From: an uncultured Clostridia bacterium
Lineage (GTDB): Bacteria > Bacillota > Clostridia > Oscillospirales > Ruminococcaceae
Assembly (NCBI GenBank): GCA_947628385.1
Contig: CANQZS010000037.1
Span: 1 to 11,392 of the forward strand
Direction: 5' to 3'
Length of the DNA: 11,392 nt
Shown here: in pieces, positions 1 through 5,458 of the stretch
How positions within the stretch are numbered: the first letter of the stretch is position 1
How the letters are laid out: every line of letters starts with the position of its first letter
Notes under the pieces: model-generated
What the model was told of the DNA's origin: nothing
The model's database searches: none
The model's input: the letters and a program-made list of their open reading frames with translations, nothing else
Position numbers and translations under genes: made by a program

Positions 1-300
1 CCAAGCTCAGCTTGGTGTCATTTACTTAAAATATTCCACAACTAAAAAATAAAGAAGCTCAGAGTACGAATATTCCCCTAAAAGAATATTTGCCTCCAAG
101 CTCAGCTTGGTTTTTAACGGTCAAATATTGCCCATATAGAAAAAATAAAAGCTCAGAGTACGAATATTCCCCTAAAAGAATATTTGCCTCCAAGCTCAGC
201 TTGGTGTCATTTACTTAAAATATTCCACAACTAAAAAATAAAGAAGCTCAGAGTACGAATATTCCCTTAAAGTAATATTCGCCTCCAAGCTTCAGCTTGG
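1..300. repeat. Tandem array of ~95-bp hairpin-bearing repeats next to tRNA-Arg
   Basis: The array has three full periods (16-110, 111-204, 205-300) and the tail of a fourth (1-15), cut by the window edge. Each period joins a variable part of 39-40 bp to a conserved core of 55-56 bp. Cores 56-110 and 150-204 are identical; core 245-300 differs at a few bases. Variable parts 16-55 and 205-244 are identical, so 1-77 equals 190-266. The middle variable part (111-149) is diverged but keeps an AAATATT...CC...AAAAATAAA backbone, giving an A-B-A pattern. Each core has two inverted repeats: CGAATATT/AATATTYG and CCAAGC-TCA-GCTTGG. AGCTCAG occurs near both ends of the core. The last core ends at 300 and the tRNA CCA begins at 301. 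No open reading frame is evident. The repeat is certain by eye; its function is unknown to me. Confidence 0.93.
96..115 (+). terminator. Short hairpin plus T5, terminator-like, inside the array
   Basis: The inverted repeat CCAAGC-TCA-GCTTGG (96-110) is followed on the plus strand by five T residues (111-115). Only this copy of the hairpin has a T run; the copies at 1-15, 190-204 and 285-300 do not. The stem is only six or seven base pairs, so termination may be weak. No plus-strand gene lies upstream within the window. Confidence 0.3.
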
Positions 301-377
301 TGGTGCGCCTGACAGGAGTCGAACCTGCGACCTTCAGAGTCGGAGTCTGACGCTCTATCCAACTGAGCTACAGACGC
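301..377 (-). tRNA. tRNA-Arg (anticodon CCG)
   Basis: The minus strand folds as a standard cloverleaf of 77 nt. The acceptor arm GCGTCTG pairs with CAGGCGC using one G-T pair. The D stem is CTC/GAG, the anticodon stem TCAGA/TCTGA has loop CTCCGAC, and the T arm is GCAGG-TTCGACT-CCTGT. The loop places CCG at positions 34-36, which reads codon CGG (Arg). The discriminator is A and the CCA end is encoded (301-303). The gene lies downstream of the flagellar operon in the same orientation, separated by a strong hairpin. I see no convincing promoter of its own between 378 and 484: TTGTAT-N16-TATTTA just upstream is a poor match. It may use a weak promoter or readthrough. The repeat array starts immediately after its 3' end. 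Confidence 0.97.
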
Positions 378-397
378 ATTTTTCTAAATATCACAAT

Positions 398-434
398 TTC
401 TGCCGGATACAATATGCTCCGGCAGAATTTTTTT
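398..434. terminator. Strong 10-bp hairpin between the flagellar operon and tRNA-Arg
   Basis: TTCTGCCGGA (398-407) pairs perfectly with TCCGGCAGAA (418-427) around a 10-nt loop. Seven T residues follow on the plus strand (428-434), so as an intrinsic terminator it is best formed for plus-strand transcription. Read in the direction of the flagellar operon, the stem is followed by ATTGTGATATTT, a poor U tract. It may end the operon weakly, act in both directions, or block transcripts arriving from the left. The stem is certain; the direction is inference. Confidence 0.7.
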
Positions 435-484
435 GATTTACCTTTTTTATAAATATCCGATCAATATTTTTATATTTACCCGGA

Positions 485-949
485 TCAATTTGAAATATTC
501 AGCTTTTTTCCTTTATTTACATCTATTGATGTCTGAGAAAAATAATCTATCACCTTTTTGTCCTTTGCAGATTTTTCAAGACGTTCCCTAAGCTCGCTGC
601 GCATTTCCCCAAGACGGCTGTATGCTGTCCTGTCGCTCTCGGCGATCCTGTCCCTGAGCGCACGGATATGCCTTATTTTGATCTGCAGCTCCACAAGCTC
701 ACCGTTAAGACCCTCTATATCCTCAAAATTCATAAGCCTGTCAAGAGTATCCCTACGTTCCATTGACTGCTCGCTTATATATTGCTTTATATCAAGCGAG
801 ATACCGTCCATTGCCGTGATGATCCTCTGCCGCTCCTCTATCAGCTCGCCTACGCCGTCTATATCTTCGTACAGCATACGGTTGGTGATCTCACTGTAGC
901 GCTCCATCTGCTGTATTTTGCTGTCAACAAGATCTAAAATTTTACTCAT
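485..949 (-). CDS. Coiled-coil protein in the fliT position, putative flagellar chaperone
   Basis: This is the last gene of the operon, 154 aa from the chosen start. An upstream in-frame ATG at 1000 would overlap fliS, whereas ATG 949 (MSKILDLVDSKIQQM) has an AGGAGG site (955-960) at 5-nt spacing and leaves a 19-bp gap after fliS. The protein looks almost wholly helical and charged, with heptad-like stretches such as ELVELQIKIRHIRALRDRI and SELRERLEKSAKD, and has no signal peptide or membrane segment. The pattern ELIEERQRIITAMDGI resembles the region of FliT and FlgN proteins that precedes their substrate-binding helices, but I cannot assign a family with certainty. In many bacteria fliT, the chaperone of FliD, follows fliD-fliS, so a FliT-like or second FlgN-like export chaperone is the best guess. 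At 154 aa it is longer than a typical FliT of roughly 100-120 aa. Confidence 0.85.
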   Translation of the reverse strand: MSKILDLVDSKIQQMERYSEITNRMLYEDIDGVGELIEERQRIITAMDGISLDIKQYISEQSMERRDTLDRLMNFEDIEGLNGELVELQIKIRHIRALRDRIAESDRTAYSRLGEMRSELRERLEKSAKDKKVIDYFSQTSIDVNKGKKLNISN

Positions 950-954
950 GGCAG

Positions 955-960
955 CCTCCT
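955..960 (-). promoter_or_regulatory. Ribosome binding site that sets the start of the fliT-position gene
   Basis: AGGAGG on the minus strand lies 5 nt before ATG 949. It lies downstream of the alternative ATG at 1000, so it supports the shorter product and removes the apparent overlap with fliS. Confidence 0.8.
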
Positions 961-968
961 GATTTTTT

Positions 969-1337
969 TCAGAATCCCCTTGAGGCTTCTGCAAATGCAT
1001 CTCTTAATCCTTTAAAAAACGGAAGAAGATCCTTTAATATACCGGAATCCTTTTTTACATTTGCTTGGATAAGATTCTCTCTGAAATACTGATACATCAG
1101 CGCAAGATTTTGAGAGATCTCATATTTTTCTTTAAGGTGCGAATCAAGAGTATCCACAATATCCGCAACTCTTGTTATGGAATTATGAGCCTTGGGGATA
1201 CTCGGTTCCTCATCTATAAAATATATCGCCTTATTGAGCTCGGTAATTGCTTTATCATAAAGAGCGACCACTATCTGCCCCGGAGTCATTGTTGTTACAG
1301 TCTGCTGCATATATTTCTGATACGGGTTCTGCAACAT
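969..1337 (-). CDS. fliS: Flagellar export chaperone FliS
   Basis: FliS binds the disordered C-terminal part of flagellin in the cytoplasm, stops it polymerising early and delivers it to the export gate. The 122-aa product starts MLQNPYQKYMQQT and carries the family region TPGQIVVALYDKAITELNKA near residues 17-36, then LDSHLKEKYEISQNLALMYQY and the C-terminal LKDLLPFFKGLRDAF, all typical of FliS. Length fits the family (about 120-135 aa). An ATG at 1346 is also in frame, but the AAAGGA site (1348-1353) would then be 1 nt from the start; from 1337 the spacing is 10 nt, so I chose 1337. It follows fliD after a 183-bp spacer, the widest gap inside the operon, and is followed by the putative chaperone gene after 19 bp. 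Confidence 0.93.
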   Translation of the reverse strand: MLQNPYQKYMQQTVTTMTPGQIVVALYDKAITELNKAIYFIDEEPSIPKAHNSITRVADIVDTLDSHLKEKYEISQNLALMYQYFRENLIQANVKKDSGILKDLLPFFKGLRDAFAEASRGF

Positions 1338-1347
1338 TAGGATCATT

Positions 1348-1353
1348 TCCTTT
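1348..1353 (-). promoter_or_regulatory. Ribosome binding site of fliS
   Basis: AAAGGA on the minus strand lies 10 nt before ATG 1337 and only 1 nt before ATG 1346, which argues for the inner start. A 16-bp AT palindrome (1356-1371) lies immediately upstream and could form a weak hairpin next to this site. Confidence 0.7.
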
Positions 1354-1529
1354 CAGAAAAATATATTTTTCAGAGCAATACCTCGCAGCTCCGTACGGAG
1401 ATCATGCTGCTTCCATGCGGCCGTGCGTCCTTGCTTTTTGCTGCTTCCTGCCGCAAACCTGATCCGCGTCCATGCTGCTTCTGCCCGAAGCTGACGGGTA
1501 TTGCCCTGATAATACCGGTGATATTTGCC
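1354..1529. other. fliD-fliS spacer with 34-bp phased 9-mers and palindromes
   Basis: This stretch holds no gene I can support. TGCTGCTTC occurs three times at an exact 34-bp step (1405-1413, 1439-1447, 1473-1481); the outer two copies extend to CATGCTGCTTC. Similarity between the units fades beyond about 10 bp. Two perfect palindromes lie nearer fliS: CTCCGTACGGAG (1389-1400) and a 16-bp AT palindrome (1356-1371). GGTATT/AATACC (1497-1502, 1511-1516) could form a small hairpin just after the fliD stop. No sigma-28 promoter or clear T-tailed terminator is visible here. Confidence 0.7.
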
Positions 1530-4079
1530 TTACTGTCCGCTCGTTGTGCCGTCGAAATACGACATCTGAGCCTGCATCTGAGCCATATATGTCTCAAGCC
1601 TGCTAAATTGATTCCAGTAACGCTCCTGCTCCGCCTCATATTTTTCATTGAGTCGGTCAATTACCTTCTTTATGGATTCGATCTGTCTGTAAATAAGGTT
1701 ATCGGTATCCGTCTTGGTATTTTCCATACCTGCCAGCGATGTAAGATAGCCGTATTTCTTGGATTTTGTAGAGATCGCCTGATCCACTGTGGTTTCCATT
1801 CTTGCAGCGATACCGTTTTCCGGATCGGTGAACAGATCGGCTATTTTATCCCCATATGTAGCTATTGCGCTGTCAAGCTTGCTCTCGTCTATTTCGAGCT
1901 TGCCGTTATCTCTCCAGCTGTCGGTAAGAGTGATACCCATATCTCTCAGTCCGAAGCCGTCGATATATGCGTTCATAGAGCTTCTGAGATTGGAAAGGAA
2001 CTTCTGAACGGTGTTATCATTATAAAGCAGACCGGTCTTTGCATTTTCGTTCCACTTTTCAATTTCCTTATCGGACATTTCCTCTTCCTGCTCTTCGGTA
2101 AGAGGATCGTAGTATGAACCGCTTGATTTAGGTCTTGATGTGGAGGTCTCGCCATACAGATCGGAAAGAAGCTTGTTGTAATCATCAACAAATCCCTTGA
2201 TAACATCTTTAAGTCCGCTGGAATCCTTTGCTGTTTCGATCGTGATATATTCGTCCTCGGATTCCGCAGTGAAATTATCCGCACTGGAAATATCTATCGT
2301 AGTTCCGTCAAAGCTAAAGGAATTAGTAGCGCTTGTATATGTGGTGAAATTCTTTCCGTCGCTGCTTACTGAGATCATGCTGTTAGAACCGTAAGCAGTG
2401 TAAATATCTCCGTCCTTAGCGCCCTGAATACCGCTTGTCTTGCCGAATACATTTGTCAGGAAAGCAGACGCATCATCATCTACCTCTCCGTCGGGAAGAG
2501 AAATATTTCCTGCCGCAAGGATAGTTCCGTCGCTCTGCATCTTTACAACGCCGGCTTTTACGAGATCGTTTATAAGTATTCCTGCGCCCTTGGAAGCTTC
2601 TGTAACGGTGATCTCCTCGCCGTCTACCATGAACTTCATTGAGTCTTTGTCGGAGATCTTGTAGGTCTCGTTTGCGGTAAGCATCTGCTGAGTATCAAGA
2701 GAACCGGAAATAAGTGAATTATCCTCGGCAGCGTCGAGCTGGATCCTTGTATTCTGGGATTTTACGACCAGCTGACCGTTTTTATAGCTGACTTCAACAT
2801 CGTCTGCAAGATCTTCGCCTGTTCCTTTATTATAAGCCGTTTTAATTGCTTCGCTGAGTTTTTCGGAAATCTGCTCATCGGTTAAAGCGGCATCTTCGGG
2901 CTTGCCCCATTCGGAAAGATCAAGAGTAATTTCTTTTGCTTCTTCTTCGCCGTCTATTGTAATTTTGATCTTGTAATCGGTATTGTCGCCCGGATCAAAA
3001 CCTGCTTTCAGCTTTGAAACAAGATCACTGTCAAGCTTTACGGAAGCTGTAGCATTGCCCTCATATGTGAATTTGCCCTTTGCGGCTTCGGTAGCCTGCA
3101 TCTGATCCGGAGCAATATTGAACAGTGAATTCAGCAGATTGCCCTTTGACTGGTACATATCTATCTTCTGACCTGCACCGGTGTCCTTGGTTTCCAGCTT
3201 GAATGTCTGGGAAACGTTGCTGAATGTCATTTTTACTCCTGCGTCAGAATTGTTTATCTTGTCAATGATCTCCGAAATTTTGGTATCTTCGGTAAATTCA
3301 AAATCAACGCCGTTGATATTTATATTGTATGTTCCGTCGCTCGATTTGAGCTCCTGAGCGAAAGCTACGTCCTTGAGCTTTGAGGAGGTGGATATTCTGC
3401 TGTATGCAGTGCTTGAAAGTCCTACGCCCTCCTGATTATATCCGACGCTGAAAGTATGGAATATACCGTCGGCATTGCTGTTGAATGAAAGGCTGCTGCC
3501 GTTCTTGAATTCAAAAGCCTGCTTCTCATTCTTAACGCCCTCAAAAGCAGCGTTTACAGCTGTAAGGAAGTTCTGCTTTGATTCTGCTTCATCAGCGCCG
3601 CCCTTGAATGTGACCGTCTTTACGGCGCCGTCAAGGTCAATGTTTACCGTATAATCTCTGCCCTCGATATTGTTGGAGAAATCCAGCTTGATCTCTCCTG
3701 CCGCAGCGGAACCCTCCGACATAACGGAAGCCGCCTTTGCCGACTGAGCGGATCTTACCGTATACTTAGCCGCAGTCGCTCCTGCCGACGCTGTAGCGGA
3801 TACTACCTTATCGTTTGATGAGGTCGCAATAAACTTCCTCATTACCGCATTGGCTTTTATAGATGTAGGACTGAGAATATCAAGATATTTGCTCTTGAAT
3901 TCAGAGATCTTGGAAATAACGGAACGATATGCCTCCTGCTTCCACTGGAGAGTCTGGAGCTTCTGCTTTTGTGAATTTATCCTGCTCTTTGTCAGAGCAG
4001 ACATAGACTTGACAAGCTCCTCCGTATCCAGACCGGAAATAAGACCCGCATATCTGTTTCTGGTATCAATACTTGACAT
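1530..4079 (-). CDS. fliD: Flagellar filament capping protein FliD (HAP2)
   Basis: FliD is exported through the flagellum and forms the cap under which flagellin subunits fold. The N-terminal region (about residues 1-110, AGLISGLDTEELVKSM then helical QKQKLQTLQWKQEAYRSVIS) and the last 220 residues (FVDDYNKLLSDLYGE, YYDPLTEEQEEEMSDKEIEKW, then RYWNQFSRLETYMAQMQAQM) match FliD_N and FliD_C. The 849-aa product is much longer than B. subtilis or E. coli FliD (under about 500 aa); the extra length lies in the central, surface-exposed part (about residues 130-620), rich in D, G, S, T and K. ATG 4085 and ATG 4079 are both in frame; the AAAGGG site (4089-4094) is 3 nt from the first and 9 nt from the second, so I chose 4079 (MSSIDTRNRYAG). 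It follows csrA after 25 bp; in B. subtilis the flagellin gene lies in this gap. Confidence 0.96.
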   Translation of the reverse strand: MSSIDTRNRYAGLISGLDTEELVKSMSALTKSRINSQKQKLQTLQWKQEAYRSVISKISEFKSKYLDILSPTSIKANAVMRKFIATSSNDKVVSATASAGATAAKYTVRSAQSAKAASVMSEGSAAAGEIKLDFSNNIEGRDYTVNIDLDGAVKTVTFKGGADEAESKQNFLTAVNAAFEGVKNEKQAFEFKNGSSLSFNSNADGIFHTFSVGYNQEGVGLSSTAYSRISTSSKLKDVAFAQELKSSDGTYNININGVDFEFTEDTKISEIIDKINNSDAGVKMTFSNVSQTFKLETKDTGAGQKIDMYQSKGNLLNSLFNIAPDQMQATEAAKGKFTYEGNATASVKLDSDLVSKLKAGFDPGDNTDYKIKITIDGEEEAKEITLDLSEWGKPEDAALTDEQISEKLSEAIKTAYNKGTGEDLADDVEVSYKNGQLVVKSQNTRIQLDAAEDNSLISGSLDTQQMLTANETYKISDKDSMKFMVDGEEITVTEASKGAGILINDLVKAGVVKMQSDGTILAAGNISLPDGEVDDDASAFLTNVFGKTSGIQGAKDGDIYTAYGSNSMISVSSDGKNFTTYTSATNSFSFDGTTIDISSADNFTAESEDEYITIETAKDSSGLKDVIKGFVDDYNKLLSDLYGETSTSRPKSSGSYYDPLTEEQEEEMSDKEIEKWNENAKTGLLYNDNTVQKFLSNLRSSMNAYIDGFGLRDMGITLTDSWRDNGKLEIDESKLDSAIATYGDKIADLFTDPENGIAARMETTVDQAISTKSKKYGYLTSLAGMENTKTDTDNLIYRQIESIKKVIDRLNEKYEAEQERYWNQFSRLETYMAQMQAQMSYFDGTTSGQ

Positions 4080-4088
4080 AAACATTCA

Positions 4089-4094
4089 CCCTTT
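4089..4094 (-). promoter_or_regulatory. Ribosome binding site that sets the fliD start
   Basis: AAAGGG on the minus strand lies 9 nt before ATG 4079 and only 3 nt before ATG 4085, which favours the shorter FliD beginning MSSID. Other FliD proteins also often begin with this kind of short N-terminus. Confidence 0.65.
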
Positions 4095-4104
4095 CATGCA
4101 AACG

Positions 4105-4341
4105 TCATTCATTCTGACCCTGCTGATTTTTTAACATTGAAATGAGATCGGCGGCAGGCTTCTGGACAGCCGCCTGTATATTGAATTTTTCCGTATCGAA
4201 AAGCTCGCTGCGTATTATCCTCACATCTGAGGGTGCGTCAATGCCGATCTTTACCCTGTCCTTAGCCGTTTCGACTGCAATAACGCGTATATTTTCGCCT
4301 ATACGTATCTCCTCGCCGGTTTTTCGGGTTATTACCAGCAT
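4105..4341 (-). CDS. csrA: Translational regulator CsrA
   Basis: CsrA is a small dimeric RNA-binding protein that binds GGA-containing sites, often over ribosome binding sites, and blocks translation. In B. subtilis its main target is the flagellin (hag) mRNA, and FliW antagonises it. The 78-aa product begins MLVITRKTGEEIRIGENIRV and has KIGIDAPSDVRIIRSELF, with Arg6 and Arg44 of the RNA-binding surface in place. As in B. subtilis it has a C-terminal extension (about residues 49-78), the part FliW binds; Asn54 falls close to the Asn55 needed for FliW binding there (from memory). The ATG follows the fliW TAA directly (no gap), and a strong AGGAGG (4350-4355) lies inside the fliW end, so the two are probably translationally coupled. 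Flagellin, the expected target, is not in the window. Confidence 0.97.
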   Translation of the reverse strand: MLVITRKTGEEIRIGENIRVIAVETAKDRVKIGIDAPSDVRIIRSELFDTEKFNIQAAVQKPAADLISMLKNQQGQNE

Positions 4342-4776
4342 TTACTCTCCCTCCTTTGCAAAGATAGGGAATTTTATCGGATAGCTCTCCGCAGCGATAG
4401 TCTGCGCTGCAAGCATTTTATCAACATTGACTATTATCGGACTTTTCAGGTTCACCGTAGTGTTCTTGTATTCCTCCGGAACTACCGCGAGAACAAGGTA
4501 CCTGAGCTTATCCGCCGATTCCGAGCCGACTGCGGAAAGGCTTTCCGCGTCCGCAGTCACGATATATTTATCCGTGAGCTGCTCAGGATCGTAAACTATA
4601 AAGCAGAGATTTTCGTTATCCACGCTTTGCAGCCATGCGGGAAATGTATTCTCGCCAAGAGGCGAAAGCATTACGAATCTGTGTTCGTCCTCAAAAGCGA
4701 AAAGTCCGTTGGGGAAGTTGATTATCTTATCGTCTGAAACGCTTTGTACACCGAAATCTCTTGTTTTTACAGTCAT
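4342..4776 (-). CDS. fliW: Flagellar assembly factor FliW
   Basis: FliW is a cytoplasmic protein that binds either flagellin or CsrA. When flagellin is exported, free FliW captures CsrA and lifts repression of flagellin translation. The 144-aa product has the normal length and the family features: TRDFGVQSVSDDKIINFPNG near the N-terminus, then FPAWLQSVDNENLCFIVYDP, LVLAVVPEEYKNTTVNLKSP and the closing QTIAAESYPIKFPIF. The start ATG 4776 has AGGA at 7-nt spacing. It sits 15 bp after the DUF6470 gene and directly abuts csrA, the arrangement also found in B. subtilis. The adjacency supports a working FliW-CsrA-flagellin switch even though flagellin is elsewhere. Confidence 0.97.
   Translation of the reverse strand: MTVKTRDFGVQSVSDDKIINFPNGLFAFEDEHRFVMLSPLGENTFPAWLQSVDNENLCFIVYDPEQLTDKYIVTADAESLSAVGSESADKLRYLVLAVVPEEYKNTTVNLKSPIIVNVDKMLAAQTIAAESYPIKFPIFAKEGE
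4350..4355 (-). promoter_or_regulatory. Strong ribosome binding site of csrA inside the end of fliW
   Basis: AGGAGG on the minus strand lies 8 nt before the csrA ATG and overlaps the last fliW codons. It is the best match to the Shine-Dalgarno consensus among these genes. It contains GGA, so CsrA self-repression is possible, but I see no hairpin presenting this GGA. Confidence 0.7.
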
Positions 4777-4791
4777 CGTTTTATCCTTTCA

Positions 4792-5400
4792 TCATGCAAA
4801 CACATCAAGGGGAGGCTCATAGTTAGGATCTGCACTTCTTGGGAAATATATCGGATCTCCCAGATACTCAATATCCAGCTTTGGCATCTGCTTGATTATA
4901 AATTCGATGCTTCCGGGTATGAATTCAAATTCGGGAATATCGGCAGTATTTTCTATCTGTGCGGCATCGCTTATCTGATAATTTATGCTCAGCGTTCCGT
5001 CTGAATAGCTTACCGCGCTGTTCTTGCTTCTCGGAAGTGACTGTAATACCGATTCAATGCTTCTTGAAGCTTTCTGGGCATTGAATGCCTGCTGAGGATC
5101 TCCGCTTCCCGGGAGCTTTACGCCGTTTGCTCCGCTGTCGGAAAGCTTTGCGATAGCCTGATATGTAAGGGTGATCCCTCCGTCCGATCCGGACGACGGG
5201 ATATAGGTATCATAATTCCTGTTTTCGGAAAGATCCACTCTGTAAGGCTGCGCTTTAAGGCAGATACCTCCGTTATGACCTGCTGACACCTGCACCGACG
5301 GTGCGGAAGAAGTGTTATTTTCGACAGGTCTGAACTCCGGTCTGTTTACCTTTACCTCCACTTTAATAGGGATATGCTTGATGCTTAAAAGCTGTTCCAT
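4792..5400 (-). CDS. DUF6470 family flagellar-operon protein (YviE-like)
   Basis: The 202-aa product lies between flgL and fliW, exactly where B. subtilis has yviE. The ending PKLDIEYLGDPIYFPRSADP followed by NYEPPLDVFA is the pattern I associate with DUF6470 proteins, and the N-terminus LLSIKHIPIKVEVKVNRPEF also fits. I see no signal peptide or membrane segment. The biochemical role of the family is not established as far as I know; position suggests a link to the filament or the FliW-CsrA switch. The ATG at 5400 has an odd leader: AAAGGAG (5429-5435) is 28 nt away, and the nearer GGAGG (5413-5417) is 12 nt away and lies in the 3' arm of a hairpin. The family call rests on memory of the motif and on synteny. 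Confidence 0.88.
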   Translation of the reverse strand: MEQLLSIKHIPIKVEVKVNRPEFRPVENNTSSAPSVQVSAGHNGGICLKAQPYRVDLSENRNYDTYIPSSGSDGGITLTYQAIAKLSDSGANGVKLPGSGDPQQAFNAQKASRSIESVLQSLPRSKNSAVSYSDGTLSINYQISDAAQIENTADIPEFEFIPGSIEFIIKQMPKLDIEYLGDPIYFPRSADPNYEPPLDVFA

Positions 5401-5411
5401 ATCAATACACC

Positions 5412-5435
5412 GCCTCCGCAGAGGCTCTCTCCTTT
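5412..5435 (-). promoter_or_regulatory. Hairpin with buried ribosome binding site in the DUF6470 leader
   Basis: On the minus strand AAAGGAG is followed by AGA-type purines and then GCCTC-TGCG-GAGGC, a 5-bp hairpin (5412-5425) whose 3' arm contains GGAGG. The normal-looking AAAGGAG is too far from ATG 5400 (28 nt), so either the hairpin closes that distance or the GGAGG is used when the hairpin opens. The leader contains two GGA motifs, the core of CsrA sites, just upstream of the fliW-csrA pair. Confidence 0.45.
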
Positions 5436-5458
5436 CATAATATTACCTGCTGATCTCT

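Noticed and set aside
56..110. Repeat core as a decayed tRNA, because AGCTCAG resembles the tRNA D arm
   Set aside because: Only seven bases match, they are on the strand opposite to tRNA-Arg, and no acceptor, anticodon or T arm can be formed.
1..300. CRISPR array (repeated core, 39-40 bp spacers)
   Set aside because: Two of the three spacers are identical and the third is a diverged relative, the core is 55 bp with two inverted repeats, and no cas gene is in view. It is a tandem repeat of about 95 bp.
285..330. Integration (att) site at the tRNA-Arg 3' end
   Set aside because: No second copy of the tRNA 3' sequence, integrase or foreign genes appear in the window. The array shares only a few bases (TTGGTG) with the tRNA end.
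1370..1660. 96-codon minus-strand reading frame overlapping the fliD end and the fliD-fliS spacer
   Set aside because: It overlaps the conserved FliD C-terminus in another frame, its sequence is rich in R, S and H without family features, and I see no fitting ribosome binding site.
1404..2117. Long plus-strand frames opposite fliD, flgL and flgK (for example 1404-2117 and 7015-8043)
   Set aside because: They are antisense to strongly conserved flagellar proteins. Their many I, L, S, C and R codons are what the complement of such genes gives.
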